Source: Acidovorax sp.
Lineage (GTDB): Bacteria; Pseudomonadota; Gammaproteobacteria; Burkholderiales; Burkholderiaceae_C
Direction of reading: 5' to 3'
NCBI GenBank assembly: GCA_031277855.1
Contig: JAITLO010000042.1
Location: 1-64,000 of the forward strand
DNA length: 64,000 bases
The notes under the pieces were generated by a model. It saw nothing but the letters and a program-made list of their open reading frames with translations. It was not told where the DNA came from and searched no databases. Of the stretch, positions 18,131-27,471 are shown in pieces. Every line of letters starts with the position of its first letter. The stretch's first letter is position 1. The position numbers and the translations under genes are program-made.

Positions 18131-19663
18131 TCAATGGCTGGGAAGCAGCCCGGCTGGGACCAAGGCATTCAGCTGGCCGCTGGCGAGCAGGGTGCTGGCA
18201 ACTTCGATGTCCGGGGCAAAAAAGCGGTCCTCCTGGTAGTAGGGGACGCTGGCGCGCAACAGGCTGCGGGCGGTTTCCAGCTTGGGCGAGGTCTTCAGGC
18301 CCTTGCGGAAGTCCAGCCCCTGGCAGGCCCCCAGCCACTCGATGGCCAGAATGCCGCGCACGTTCTCGGCCATGGCCCACAGGCGCTTGCCGGCATTGGG
18401 TGCCATGGAGACATGGTCTTCCTGGTTGGCCGATGTGGGCAGGCTGGTCACGCTGGCAGGGTGGGCCAGGGAGATGTTGTCGCAGGCCAGGGCCGCTGCC
18501 GTGACCTGGGCGATCATGAAGCCGGAGTTGACGCCGCCGTTGTCCACCAGAAACGGCGGCAGCTGCGACATATGCTTGTCCATCATCAGCGAGATGCGGC
18601 GCTCCGACAGCGCACCGATTTCGGCCAGCGCCAGTGCCAGGTTGTCGGCAGCCATGGCCACCGGCTCTGCGTGGAAATTGCCGCCAGAGACCACATCGCC
18701 CTGCTCGGCAAACACCAGCGGGTTGTCGGACACGGCGTTGGACTCCACCGCCAGCACCTCGGCGGCCTGGCGCAGCTGGGTCAAGCATGCGCCCATGACC
18801 TGGGGCTGGCAGCGCAGGGAATAGGGGTCTTGCACTTTTTCACAACGTTCATGCGATTGCCCCACTTCGCTGTGGGCCGTCAGCAGGTCACGGTAAGCCG
18901 CTGCTGCATCGATCTGGCCCTTCTGCCCCCGCGCCGCATGAATGCGTGCATCAAAAGGCAGGCGCGAGCCCAGCAGCGCTTCCACGCTGAGGCTGCCGCA
19001 CACCAGGCCGGCGGCCATCAGGTCCTCGGCCTCGAACAGGCCGCGCAGCGCATAGGCCGTGGACACCTGGGTGCCATTGAGCAAGGCCAGGCCTTCCTTG
19101 GCCGCCAGCGTCAAAGGCTGGAGCCCGGCCTTGGCCAACGCCTCCTTGGCGGGCAGCCAGTCACCGCGATAGCGAGCCTGGCTCTCGCCCAGCAGCACCA
19201 GCGACATATGGGCCAGCGGCGCCAGATCACCCGATGCACCCACCGAACCCTTGAGCGGAATATGCGGATAGACCCCGGCATTCACCAGGGCGATCAAATG
19301 GTCGATAACGACGCGGCGAATACCGGAAATGCCGCGCGCCAGGCTGTTGATCTTGAGCACCATGATCAAACGCACCATGGCGTCATCCAAAGGCTCACCC
19401 ACACCGGCGGCGTGGGACAGCACCAGCGAGCGCTGCAGCTTGGCCAGGTCTTCGGGGGCGATCTTGGTCGAGGCCAGCAGACCAAAACCGGTGTTGATGC
19501 CATAGGCCGTACGGCCCTCGGCAATGATGGCCTCCACGCAGGCCACGGAGGCATCAATGCCTGCGCCGGCACTGACGTCCAGCGTGAGCTTCACGGGGTG
19601 GGCATAGCAGTGGCGCAGATCGGCCAGGCTCAGCTGTCCGGGGTGAATGTGCAGATTGTTCAT
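18131..19663 (-). CDS. hutH: Histidine ammonia-lyase
   Basis: This 510-residue enzyme removes ammonia from L-histidine to give trans-urocanate. The Ala143-Ser144-Gly145 triad in [14 protein letters not shown] forms the MIO electrophile. [10 protein letters not shown] near residue 52 is the mobile tyrosine loop, and QEDHVSM is also conserved. The start at 19663 follows AAGGAATCAAT; an upstream frame extension of eight codons lacks support. It is separated from hutU by 322 bases that hold repeats, and from the permease by 88 bases. Confidence 0.96.
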   Translation of the reverse strand: MNNLHIHPGQLSLADLRHCYAHPVKLTLDVSAGAGIDASVACVEAIIAEGRTAYGINTGFGLLASTKIAPEDLAKLQRSLVLSHAAGVGEPLDDAMVRLIMVLKINSLARGISGIRRVVIDHLIALVNAGVYPHIPLKGSVGASGDLAPLAHMSLVLLGESQARYRGDWLPAKEALAKAGLQPLTLAAKEGLALLNGTQVSTAYALRGLFEAEDLMAAGLVCGSLSVEALLGSRLPFDARIHAARGQKGQIDAAAAYRDLLTAHSEVGQSHERCEKVQDPYSLRCQPQVMGACLTQLRQAAEVLAVESNAVSDNPLVFAEQGDVVSGGNFHAEPVAMAADNLALALAEIGALSERRISLMMDKHMSQLPPFLVDNGGVNSGFMIAQVTAAALACDNISLAHPASVTSLPTSANQEDHVSMAPNAGKRLWAMAENVRGILAIEWLGACQGLDFRKGLKTSPKLETARSLLRASVPYYQEDRFFAPDIEVASTLLASGQLNALVPAGLLPSH

Positions 19664-19985
19664 ATTGATTCCTTGGGCGCCGCCCATGCGGCGCGGTATG
19701 GAGAAATTCGCTGCGGCAGAGGCCGCTCAGCAATGGATATGTCAGCCCTCTATGGCGCTGTGCTTGGCAGGCCCCTCACCCCCACCCTCTCCCCAAAGGG
19801 GCGAGGGAGCAAGACAGAGAGAACCCAACGCGTCACACGGACGCAATCCAAGCCAACAGACGCGAAAACCAGCGCGGCCCATGCCAGGGCACCGCGCAAG
19901 GGCCGCCCCGAAGCGCTGGTGCCGTCCCCCTCCGGCGCGCAGCGCCAGAGAGGGGGAAGACGCGAAGCGGCTCAGGGGGTGCATC
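19664..19985. repeat. hutU-hutH spacer with hairpin and 3-prime-end repeat, copy 2
   Basis: The spacer inside the hut operon holds two elements. At 19785-19807, CCCTCTCCCC-AAA-GGGGCGAGGG is a stem-loop of a common GC-rich type. At 19889-19983 lies a minus-strand copy of the CCCCCTGAG repeat, its CCCCCTGAG end abutting the hutU stop codon at 19986. The 322 bases would be long for an uninterrupted operon, so hutH may have partly independent expression or the hairpins may adjust the hutU to hutH ratio. Confidence 0.7.
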
Positions 19986-21713
19986 TCAAGCCCTCACCAT
20001 CGGCAGATTCAAGCCATGGCGCTTGGAGGCTTGCACGGCAATGTCATAGCCCGCATCGGCATGGCGCATCACACCGGTGGCCGGGTCGTTCCACAGCACA
20101 CGGCCCAGGCGGGCGGCGGCTTCATCCGTGCCATCGGCGACGATGACCACGCCCGAATGCTGGGAGTAGCCCATGCCCACGCCACCACCGTGGTGCAGGC
20201 TGACCCAGGTGGCACCACCTGCGGTGTTAAGCAGGGCGTTCAAGAGCGGCCAGTCGGAGACGGCATCGGTGCCGTCCTTCATGGCTTCGGTCTCACGGTT
20301 GGGGCTGGCCACGGAGCCACAGTCCAGGTGGTCGCGGCCGATGACGATGGGTGCTTTGAGCTCGCCGTTTTTCACCATTTCATTGAAGGCCAATGCGGCC
20401 TTGTGGCGCTCGCCCAGACCCAACCAGCAGATGCGCGAAGGCAGGCCTTGAAAAGCAATACGCTCGCGGGCCATATCCAGCCAGCGATGTGTGTGCTTAT
20501 TCTCAGGAAATAATTCCTTGATCTTGGCGTCGGTCTTGTAAATATCTTCGGGGTCGCCGGACAGGGCCACCCAACGGAACGGACCCTTGCCTTCGCAGAA
20601 CAGCGGGCGGATGTAGGCCGGCACAAAACCGGGAAAGTCGAAGGCGTTTTTCACGCCTTCATCCAGGGCCACCTGGCGGATGTTGTTGCCGTAGTCCACC
20701 GTGGGAATGCCCATGGCCTGGAAGTCCAGCATGGCTTGCACATGCTGGGCACAGCTTTGGGCTGCGGCCTTGGTAAGCCTGGCGTGCTGGGCAGGGTCGG
20801 CCGCTGCGGCCTCCCATTGCGCCACGGTCCAGCCCACGGGCAGATAGCCGTTGACCAGGTCATGGGCCGATGTCTGGTCGGTCACGATGTCGGGGCGGGG
20901 GCCCTCAGCCTTGGCGCGTTTGACCAGCTCGGGCAGCACCTCGGCAGCATTGCCCAGCAGGGCGATGGAGACCGCCTCGCCACGGGCGGTGTGGTGCTGG
21001 ATCAGGGCCAGCGCGTCGTCAATGTCCTTGGCCTGCTTGTCCACATAGCGGGTGCGCAGGCGGAAGTCGATGGAGCTTTGCTTGCACTCGATGTTCAACG
21101 AGCAGGCACCGGCCAGCGTGGCAGCCAGAGGCTGGGCGCCACCCATGCCGCCCAGGCCGGCGGTGAGAATCCATTTACCGGTCAGGTCGTTGTTGTAGTG
21201 CTGGCGACCGGCTTCAACAAAGGTCTCGAACGTGCCTTGCACAATGCCCTGGCTGCCGATGTAAATCCAGCTGCCCGCCGTCATCTGGCCGTACATGAAC
21301 AAGCCCTTCTGGTCCAGCTCGTTGAACTTCTCCCAGGTGGCCCACTTGGGCACCAGATTGGAGTTGGCCAGCAGCACGCGCGGTGCATCGGCATGGGTCT
21401 TGAACACGCCCACGGGCTTGCCGGACTGGATCAGCAGCGACTCATCGGCCTCCAGCTTTTTCAGCTGGGCCAGGATTTCATCAAAGCAGGCCCAGTTGCG
21501 CGCTGCTCGGCCAATGCCTCCGTAGACCACCAGGGCCTTGGGGTTCTCGGCCACATCGGGGTCCAGATTGTTTTGCAGCATGCGGTAGGCGGCCTCGGCC
21601 AGCCAGTTCTTGCAATGCAGGGTATTGCCACGGGGGGCACGGATCACACGGCTGGCGTCGTAACGGGGATCGGTGTGGAGGATGGCGTCGTTGGCGTTCA
21701 TGGTGGTGTCCAT
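19986..21713 (-). CDS. hutU: Urocanate hydratase
   Basis: This 575-residue NAD+-dependent enzyme hydrates urocanate to 4-imidazolone-5-propanoate. [26 protein letters not shown] (the NAD-binding stretch) and [16 protein letters not shown] are strongly conserved; [13 protein letters not shown] follows. ATG at 21713 (MDTTMNAND) or 21701 (MNANDAIL) are both plausible. The longer open frame to 21887 would run through the hutC/hutU regulatory region and is rejected. It is the first gene of the minus-strand hut operon and is divergent from hutC. Confidence 0.95.
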   Translation of the reverse strand: MDTTMNANDAILHTDPRYDASRVIRAPRGNTLHCKNWLAEAAYRMLQNNLDPDVAENPKALVVYGGIGRAARNWACFDEILAQLKKLEADESLLIQSGKPVGVFKTHADAPRVLLANSNLVPKWATWEKFNELDQKGLFMYGQMTAGSWIYIGSQGIVQGTFETFVEAGRQHYNNDLTGKWILTAGLGGMGGAQPLAATLAGACSLNIECKQSSIDFRLRTRYVDKQAKDIDDALALIQHHTARGEAVSIALLGNAAEVLPELVKRAKAEGPRPDIVTDQTSAHDLVNGYLPVGWTVAQWEAAAADPAQHARLTKAAAQSCAQHVQAMLDFQAMGIPTVDYGNNIRQVALDEGVKNAFDFPGFVPAYIRPLFCEGKGPFRWVALSGDPEDIYKTDAKIKELFPENKHTHRWLDMARERIAFQGLPSRICWLGLGERHKAALAFNEMVKNGELKAPIVIGRDHLDCGSVASPNRETEAMKDGTDAVSDWPLLNALLNTAGGATWVSLHHGGGVGMGYSQHSGVVIVADGTDEAAARLGRVLWNDPATGVMRHADAGYDIAVQASKRHGLNLPMVRA

Positions 21714-21798
21714 CAGAGAAAGGTGGCAAAGCGGTCCAGCTTGTCTGTGCGACGCAGGCGATAGGCCTGTCCGGGTCAAACTGTTACATACAACAAAC

Positions 21799-21828
21799 AA
21801 TCGATAATCGATAAGTTGTCTATACCAA
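21799..21828. promoter_or_regulatory. Putative HutC operator and divergent hut promoter region
   Basis: TTGTCTATACCA at 21816-21827 matches ten of twelve positions of the TTGTATATACAA-type core I recall for enterobacterial HutC sites. Just left of it is a direct repeat, ATCGATAATCGATAA, which includes GATAAT (21803-21808), a candidate -10 element for hutC. The site lies between the divergent hutU and hutC starts, as expected for a urocanate-released repressor that also controls itself. The match is from memory and not aligned. Confidence 0.5.
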
Positions 21829-21892
21829 TTCTGTGATTCACTTGCGGGCAACGTCAATTGCCCGCGACCACTTTCTGCTCCTGACAAACCCT

Positions 21893-22624
21893 ATGCGTCC
21901 CCCTCCCCTCCCTGACCCATCGCCCTCTGCCACAGCCCCTGCGTTCCAGCGCATCAAGGACTATGTGCTGCAGCAAATTCACAGCGGGCAGTGGCAGCAG
22001 GGCCAGGCCATCCCCAGCGAGGCCGCGCTGGCCAAGCAGTTCGGTGTGGCACGTATGACGGTGAACCGCGCGCTGCGCGAACTCAGCGACGACCAGACGC
22101 TGACGCGGGTGCAGGGGTCGGGCACGTTTGTGGCCCAGCACAAATACCAGTCCACCCTGGTGCAGCTGCGCAATATTGCGGACGAGATCGCGGCACGCGG
22201 CCATGTGCACCGCGGTGAGCTGCAGCGGCTGGAACGCTGCAAGGCCGAGCCCGCGCTGATGCGTGAATTCAAGCAGGAGCTGCCCCAGACCCTGTTCCAT
22301 TCAGTGGTCGTGCACTACGAGAACGACCTGCCCATCCAGCTGGAAGATCGCTACGTCAACCCCGCCGTGGCGCCCGACTACCTGTCCCAGGACTTTGCCA
22401 GCCAGACCCCCAACGCCTACCTGATGCGCGTGGCGCCGCTGCAAGCGGTGGAGTTCTCCATCGAGGCCGGCATGCCCAACCCGGAAATGGCCGAGCTGCT
22501 ACGCATGGAGGCCCAGGAACCCTGCCTGGTGCTGCGCCGACGCACCCACTCGCAAGGCCAGGTCGCCTCGGTCTCAGCGCTGTGGCACCCTGCCTCGCGC
22601 TACCAGTTCACCGGCAGTTTTTAG
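21893..22624 (+). CDS. hutC: Histidine utilization repressor, GntR/HutC family
   Basis: This 243-residue repressor has a GntR winged helix at about 18-80 (GQAIPSEAALAKQFGVARMT..., with VQGSGTFVA as the wing) and a UTRA ligand domain at about 95-240 that binds urocanate. RTHSQGQVASVSALWHPASRYQFTG is characteristic of HutC at the C-terminus. ATG at 21893 is preferred. The open frame continues to a GTG at 21833, which would add twenty poorly conserved residues right up to the operator. It is divergent from hutU. Confidence 0.93.
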   Translation: MRPPPLPDPSPSATAPAFQRIKDYVLQQIHSGQWQQGQAIPSEAALAKQFGVARMTVNRALRELSDDQTLTRVQGSGTFVAQHKYQSTLVQLRNIADEIAARGHVHRGELQRLERCKAEPALMREFKQELPQTLFHSVVVHYENDLPIQLEDRYVNPAVAPDYLSQDFASQTPNAYLMRVAPLQAVEFSIEAGMPNPEMAELLRMEAQEPCLVLRRRTHSQGQVASVSALWHPASRYQFTGSF

Positions 22625-22660
22625 AAAAACTGGGGCAGCGCTAGCCCCCACCAGAGACAG

Positions 22661-22758
22661 CGAGCAAGGGCCGCCCCGCAGCGATGCTGTCGTCCCCCTG
22701 CCCGCGAGCGCAGCGAAGCGAGAGCGGGGGGAAGGCACGCAGTGCCTCAGGGGGGTGT
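22661..22758 (-). repeat. 3-prime-end palindromic repeat, copy 3
   Basis: The CCCCCTGAG end touches the stop codon of the minus-strand FliK-like gene at 22759. The GGGGCGGCCC end points towards the hutC stop. It lies between two convergent genes, so it could serve both transcripts. Confidence 0.7.
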
Positions 22759-23973
22759 TTACCGCCTCCCCGCCCTATCCGCCGCCCAGATGCTGTTCAT
22801 CTCGGCGCAAAACGGCTGTGCGCATTCGGCCCGGCCCTGGTACTGGCAGCCGGCACGCTCGCATTGCTGGCCCTCGCCATGGTGTTGGCGATCACGCGGC
22901 AGCTGGCCGCTGGCCTGCTGCTGTGCCATGTGCAGCCAGGGATCGCCGCCACGCGCCAGCAGGGCCTGGTAGGCCTCTTGCGGCAGCATGCCGGCGGGCA
23001 GCAGGGCCGCAGCCACCGACTGCTGGGCTGCACTGGCCGCCGCATTGGGCAGTGGTTGAAACTCCAGTTGCAGCACAGCGCTGGTGCGCATGGCCTGGGC
23101 CTGTGCCGCCGGCAGGCCCTGGGGCTGCAACACCAGACCAAAGCTGGTGTTGGCCAAGCTCTGCACGCTGCTGCCATAGGGCAGCAGCAGCGCTCCCGAT
23201 GAACCAGGCCCGGCACCGGCCGCACTGCCGGGCAGGGCTGCACCCGCTGCCGGTGCCCCCAGTGCCTGGCCCAGCACGCTTTGCGCCTGGGCCCAGGCCA
23301 CGGGCACACGCAGCGTCAACGTGAAGGCGCGGTCACCGTCCGGCCCTTGCAGCACCCCTTGCTGTACCACCCAGTTCTGCAGCGGCGGCAGAGCGGGGCG
23401 TAGCGTGCCGGCAGGTGCGTTGTCGGCGGCCACGGCAGCGGCCTGGGCCGCCAGGGCGGAGGCAGGCGGGGCAGAGAGCAAAGGCGGTGGTGCTGCACCG
23501 GCAGCAGCCGGGGGCTGTGCCCCGCTCCCCGGGCCTTGCAACACGGCCTGCACCAGGGCAGTAGGCCAGGCCTGGGCACTGACCAGTTGCTGCGGCAGGG
23601 GCTGGCCGGCCGAAGCCTGCTGCACCAGGGCCTGGAGCAAGGCCTGCCACTGGGGCGTCACCCCGGCTACCGGCCAATTGCTTGGTTGCTGCACGGCACT
23701 GCCCTGGATTTGCTGCACCAGCTGTGCCACCAATTGGGCAAAGGCCTCGGCCTTGATGGCCTGCTGCGCCTGGGGCGAGAGATTCACCTGGCTGGCCAGT
23801 GCCGCCTGGGCCGCCGCCAGAATCGGTGCCACCTGGGCCGCAGTGGCCACGCTGGAGACCCCGGGCACGCTGAACACGGCAGCCGTCGCAGCCGTCGGCG
23901 TTGCGCCCGCCACCGCGCTTGCTCCGCCTGCCACAGGCACGGAAGACGCTACCGGCGCAGCGGTACTGGGCAT
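22759..23973 (-). CDS. Orphan FliK-like Ala/Gln/Pro-rich protein with cysteine-rich tail
   Basis: This 404-residue protein has a long low-complexity region rich in Ala, Gln, Val and Pro (residues 1-210). A more ordered part follows (about 215-350, FTLTLRVPVAWAQAQ and VLQLEFQPLPN) that resembles the C-terminal domain of flagellar hook-length control proteins. It ends in a short tail with C-x4-C-x7-C-x4-C spacing that could bind a metal. The start at 23973 (MPSTAAPV) is an estimate. No other flagellar gene is nearby. A role in hook-length or other secretion control is inference from composition only. Confidence 0.6.
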   Translation of the reverse strand: MPSTAAPVASSVPVAGGASAVAGATPTAATAAVFSVPGVSSVATAAQVAPILAAAQAALASQVNLSPQAQQAIKAEAFAQLVAQLVQQIQGSAVQQPSNWPVAGVTPQWQALLQALVQQASAGQPLPQQLVSAQAWPTALVQAVLQGPGSGAQPPAAAGAAPPPLLSAPPASALAAQAAAVAADNAPAGTLRPALPPLQNWVVQQGVLQGPDGDRAFTLTLRVPVAWAQAQSVLGQALGAPAAGAALPGSAAGAGPGSSGALLLPYGSSVQSLANTSFGLVLQPQGLPAAQAQAMRTSAVLQLEFQPLPNAAASAAQQSVAAALLPAGMLPQEAYQALLARGGDPWLHMAQQQASGQLPRDRQHHGEGQQCERAGCQYQGRAECAQPFCAEMNSIWAADRAGRR

Positions 23974-24209
23974 GGAAGGGGGCAAGGTATGGCTCACGGT
24001 GCGACTGTAGGGGAAAGCGGCGCACCAGGCAGCAGGCGCCATCTTCGGCAGATGGGAATTTGCTCTGCAAAAAGGAGCTTTACAAGCCCTGTGGTTCTGT
24101 GTTTCAGCGCTTTTTTATCTTCAATCCGCTCCGCTTGTGCGTCCACCATTCCTTGTGTTGTGCTCCGCACACATCGCTTCAAACGGGCACGCCTCCACAT
24201 CAGGGCTGC

Positions 24210-24306
24210 CGCGCAAGGGCCGCCCCGCAGCGCGGGCAGCGTCCCCCTGCCCGCGAGCGTAGCTCGCGAAGAGCGGGGGGAAGGCGCGCAGCGCCTCAGG
24301 GGGGTG
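24210..24306 (-). repeat. 3-prime-end palindromic repeat, copy 4
   Basis: Its CCCCCTGAG end lies directly after the metH-type gene stop at 24307. The rest of the 333-base gap (23974-24209) contains nothing else I can support; the promoter of the FliK-like gene must lie here. The internal hairpin carries an extra AGCTCGCGAAGAGC variation. Confidence 0.7.
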
Positions 24307-25371
24307 TTACGCGTTTTCTGGATAGAACAGCCTGCGCGTGGGCGTGGCACCCACGGCACGGGCAATGGCACCGATATGGTCGGGCGTGGTGCCGCAGCAG
24401 CCGCCGACGATGTTGACCAGGCCCTCGGCCGCGAACTCGTGCACCAGGCGGCTGGTGACATCCGGCGTCTCGTCAAAGCCGGTATCGCTCATGGGATTGG
24501 GCAGGCCGGCATTGGGGTAGCAGCTGATGAAGGTGTCCGGCGCGGCCTTGGCCAGCTCCTGGATGTAGGGACGCATCAGCGTGGCGCCCAGGGCGCAGTT
24601 CAGGCCCACGGACAGCGGATTGCTGTGGCGCACGCTGTGCCAGAAGGCGGTCACGGTCTGGCCGCTCAGGATGCGGCCCGAGGCGTCGGTCACCGTGCCG
24701 CTGATCATGATGGGCAGGCGCTCGCCCGTGGCCTCAAATGCCTCGTCCACGGCAAACAGTGCGGCCTTGGCATTGAGGGTGTCGAAGATGGTTTCCACCA
24801 AAATCACATCGGCCCCGCCCTCGATCAAGGCCACGGTCTGCTCAAAATAGGCCTGGCGCAGCTGCTCGAAGGTCACATTGCGGGCCCCGGGGTCGTTCAC
24901 ATCGGGGCTGATGGAGGCCGTCTTGGGCGTGGGGCCCAGGGCGCCGGCCACATAGCAGATGCGGCCGTTCACGCTGTATTTGTCGCAGGCCGCGCGCGCC
25001 AGGCGGGCGCTTTGCAGATTCATCTCGCGCGCCAGATCGGCCATGCCGTAGTCATCTTGCGCCACCGTGGTGGCGCCAAAGGTGTTGGTCTCGATCAGAT
25101 CGGCACCGGCAGCCAGGTATTTCTCGTGGATGTCGCGGATCACATCCGGGCGGGTGATGGACAGCAACTCGTTGTTGCCCTTCACATCGCGGGGAAAGTC
25201 CGCAAAGCGCTGGCCTGCACCATCCGGGCCGCTATAGCCCTCGCCCCGGTACTGGGCCTCGCCCAGCTTGAAACGCTGGATCATGGTGCCCATGGCGCCG
25301 TCCAGAATGACGAGGCGTTGGGCCAGGGTGGCAGGCAGTTCTTTGGCGCGGGTATAGGTGGGCAGGCTCAT
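24307..25371 (-). CDS. Methionine synthase, homocysteine-binding module (split MetH, N-terminal half)
   Basis: This 354-residue protein corresponds only to the homocysteine S-methyltransferase barrel of cobalamin-dependent Met[15 protein letters not shown] near residue 24 opens the domain. Zinc ligands are expected from the cysteine in GLNCALG and the pair in GGCCGTTP near the C-terminus. Full MetH has about 1200 residues. Here the frame ends cleanly after the first domain, so the folate, cobalamin and reactivation domains must be on another protein. Split MetH is known in Burkholderiales, often with both halves adjacent; the second half is not next to it here. Betaine- or SMM-type activity is less likely. 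Confidence 0.88.
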   Translation of the reverse strand: MSLPTYTRAKELPATLAQRLVILDGAMGTMIQRFKLGEAQYRGEGYSGPDGAGQRFADFPRDVKGNNELLSITRPDVIRDIHEKYLAAGADLIETNTFGATTVAQDDYGMADLAREMNLQSARLARAACDKYSVNGRICYVAGALGPTPKTASISPDVNDPGARNVTFEQLRQAYFEQTVALIEGGADVILVETIFDTLNAKAALFAVDEAFEATGERLPIMISGTVTDASGRILSGQTVTAFWHSVRHSNPLSVGLNCALGATLMRPYIQELAKAAPDTFISCYPNAGLPNPMSDTGFDETPDVTSRLVHEFAAEGLVNIVGGCCGTTPDHIGAIARAVGATPTRRLFYPENA

Positions 25372-25497
25372 GGCCCGAGATTGTAGGAACTCCGCACAGA
25401 CCCTGCCCAGCCATGGCTTGCTGTGGTGTCACCGTCACGCAGCACACAGCCTTCAAAGGTCGAAGGTGTGCTTAAAACCGGCACTGCCCCAAACCAG

Positions 25498-25599
25498 AGA
25501 CACCGCGCAAGGGCCGCCCCGCCGCGCTGGTGTCGTCCCCCTGCCCGCGAGCGTAGCGATGCGAGAGCGGGGGGAAGGCGCGTAGCGCCTCAGGGGGGA
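25498..25599 (-). repeat. 3-prime-end palindromic repeat, copy 5
   Basis: The CCCCCTGAG end meets the stop codon of the XRE-cupin regulator at 25600. It fills most of the gap between that gene and the metH-type gene start at 25371 on the same strand. Confidence 0.7.
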
Positions 25600-26256
25600 T
25601 TAACTACAAACACTCACCACCTGCGCCGGCTGCTTGCTCAGGCTGACATACACATGGCCTATGCCGCTGTCGAAGTAGGCGGCCTCGTGACGACCCAGCT
25701 CCAGCGTCTCGCCGTTCTCAAACAGAATGCGCACCCGCCCCGAGAGCACGATGACGAATTCCTGGCCCGGGTGGCGTATGGTTTCGGAGAAATCAGTGGC
25801 CTCGCGGGCATTGATCACCGCCATCAGCGGCTGCATCTTCTTGTCCGGGTAGGCGCCGCACAGCACGCTGTAGACATACTGGTCGGTCTCGTAGCGCTGC
25901 ACATCGTCAAAGCAGTCCTTGACCACGGTGGGTCGGCTGCCTGCGGGCGGCACTGCCGCATCGGTGCCCATGAACAAGCGGGTCATGTCGATGTCCAGGG
26001 CCGCGCCCAGCTTGAGCATTTTTTCGTAGCTCAGCGCCATTGCGCCGCGCTCGGCCTTGGAGATGGTGGACACGGCCAGCCCGCTGCGCTCGGCCAGCTG
26101 CTGCAAGGTCATGCCGCGCTGCTTGCGCTCCTTGCGCAGCTTGGCCCCGACCTCCTGTTTGCCCACGGGGGAGGAAGAAGGGGCTGCGCCTGCCGCGCCG
26201 GGCAGCACGGCGGCAAGAATCTGTTTGGGCGATGGGCGAGAACCAGGGCCTGGCAT
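25600..26256 (-). CDS. XRE-cupin transcriptional regulator
   Basis: This 218-residue regulator has a HTH of the Cro/C1 type at about 36-92 (MTLQQLAERSGLAVSTISKAE) and a C-terminal cupin_2 domain at about 140-215. Such regulators sense small amines, amino acids or other metabolites. The start at 26256 leaves a flexible Pro/Ser/Ala-rich leader of 33 residues. It lies 96 bases downstream of the YkvI-type permease and is probably the last gene of the FAD enzyme/permease operon, so it likely controls that operon through the palindrome at 28651-28686. Confidence 0.88.
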   Translation of the reverse strand: MPGPGSRPSPKQILAAVLPGAAGAAPSSSPVGKQEVGAKLRKERKQRGMTLQQLAERSGLAVSTISKAERGAMALSYEKMLKLGAALDIDMTRLFMGTDAAVPPAGSRPTVVKDCFDDVQRYETDQYVYSVLCGAYPDKKMQPLMAVINAREATDFSETIRHPGQEFVIVLSGRVRILFENGETLELGRHEAAYFDSGIGHVYVSLSKQPAQVVSVCS

Positions 26257-26352
26257 GCGGGGCGTGGCGGGGCTTGTGATGCGGAGATTCTAGGGCCTGT
26301 TGCTGCCCCTGCATCCCTGCCCTCTCGCCCGCTTGCGCCTCCGCCCCTTCGC

Positions 26353-27429
26353 TCAAGCCCGCCCGGGAACCGCCTGGGTGCGGCCCAGACGCAGCCAGCC
26401 CAGCAAGGCACAGGCCATGAGCGCAAAGCCTATGTAGCCGTAGATGGGGTAGACCATGCCCACCAGGGCGATAAAGCCCACAAAGCTGCCGCCCAGGGCC
26501 AGCACCGAGGCCAGGGCCGTGCCCCAGCGGAACTTGGGCGTGGCCACCGGCACGATGCGGGCCATGAAGGCATAGAGCATGCCCACGGCGGTGTTCAAAA
26601 TCATGCCGAAGATGACCAGGGACATCAGATGGCCCAGCCAGGGCGAAATCTGTGTGGCCAGCGACAGCATGGGCATGGACAGGCCGCCCAGGGTGTCCAT
26701 GCGCCAGTACATGGCGGCGGCAATCAGCAGCATCAGCAAGCCCAGCAGCAAGCCACCCAGCACACCGCCCCACAGGGCGACACGGCGCGAGCTGGCCTGG
26801 CCGCCCATGATGACCAGAAAAGGCATGCCCGCCACCACGTTGTAGGAGACATAGAGCAGGGCCGCCACCAGCCAATGGCCTGCGCCCTTGGGCTGCTGTT
26901 CCGCAGCCGCCTGCAGCGTGGCCACATCGGCGTGGGGCGTACTCAGCACATAGCCGGCCACCACCACGGTCATGAACATCAGCAGCGGCGTGACCGCACC
27001 AATAAAGGCGATGACGCGGCTCACATCCAGGCAGACGATCAGCGCCGTGGCCACCGTGGCCAGCACGCTACCCCAGACCTCGGAAATGCCCAGCCACTGG
27101 TGCAGCAGCGAGCCCGCCCCGGCCAGCATGACCACGGTGATGGCAAACAAGAAGAAGGTGATCAGCACGTCAAAAACCATGCCCACATGCTTTCCCAACA
27201 GGGCTTGCACCACCTCTTTGTGCGACTCGGCCCGCAGGCGCTGGCCCATGGTGGAAAACGCCATGGACAGAAACACAAATGCCAGGCCCGCCACCACACA
27301 GCCCAGCAGGCCCTGGCCGCCGAAGCTGGCAAAGAACTGCAAAATTTCCTGGCCCGAGGCAAAGCCCGCGCCTACGATGACGCCGACAAAAGCCCCGGCG
27401 ATCTTGCATATCTCCTTGAACGCATGCAT
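26353..27429 (-). CDS. YkvI-type membrane transporter
   Basis: This 358-residue inner-membrane protein has about ten hydrophobic helices. KIAGAFVGVIVGAGFASGQE at the N-terminus is the hallmark of the YkvI family, distantly related to sodium-coupled symporters of the LeuT fold. Substrates of the family are largely undefined. AAAGGAGA precedes the ATG at 27429. It sits 42 bases after an FAD amine oxidase and before an XRE-cupin regulator, so an amine or amino-acid substrate shared with the oxidase is the simplest idea. Confidence 0.82.
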   Translation of the reverse strand: MHAFKEICKIAGAFVGVIVGAGFASGQEILQFFASFGGQGLLGCVVAGLAFVFLSMAFSTMGQRLRAESHKEVVQALLGKHVGMVFDVLITFFLFAITVVMLAGAGSLLHQWLGISEVWGSVLATVATALIVCLDVSRVIAFIGAVTPLLMFMTVVVAGYVLSTPHADVATLQAAAEQQPKGAGHWLVAALLYVSYNVVAGMPFLVIMGGQASSRRVALWGGVLGGLLLGLLMLLIAAAMYWRMDTLGGLSMPMLSLATQISPWLGHLMSLVIFGMILNTAVGMLYAFMARIVPVATPKFRWGTALASVLALGGSFVGFIALVGMVYPIYGYIGFALMACALLGWLRLGRTQAVPGRA

Positions 27430-27471
27430 CTGCTGTCTCCTTTGGTTTTTTAGATGGTGTGCAAAAGTGGT

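Noticed and set aside
17975..20146. A 723-codon plus-strand frame across hutH
   Set aside because: It is the complement of hutH and of the hutU-hutH spacer; the true gene has the MIO triad and known family length.
24307..25371. Reading the short metH-type gene as a truncated pseudogene
   Set aside because: The domain is complete, ends with the zinc motif and a normal stop, and split MetH is known in this bacterial group.
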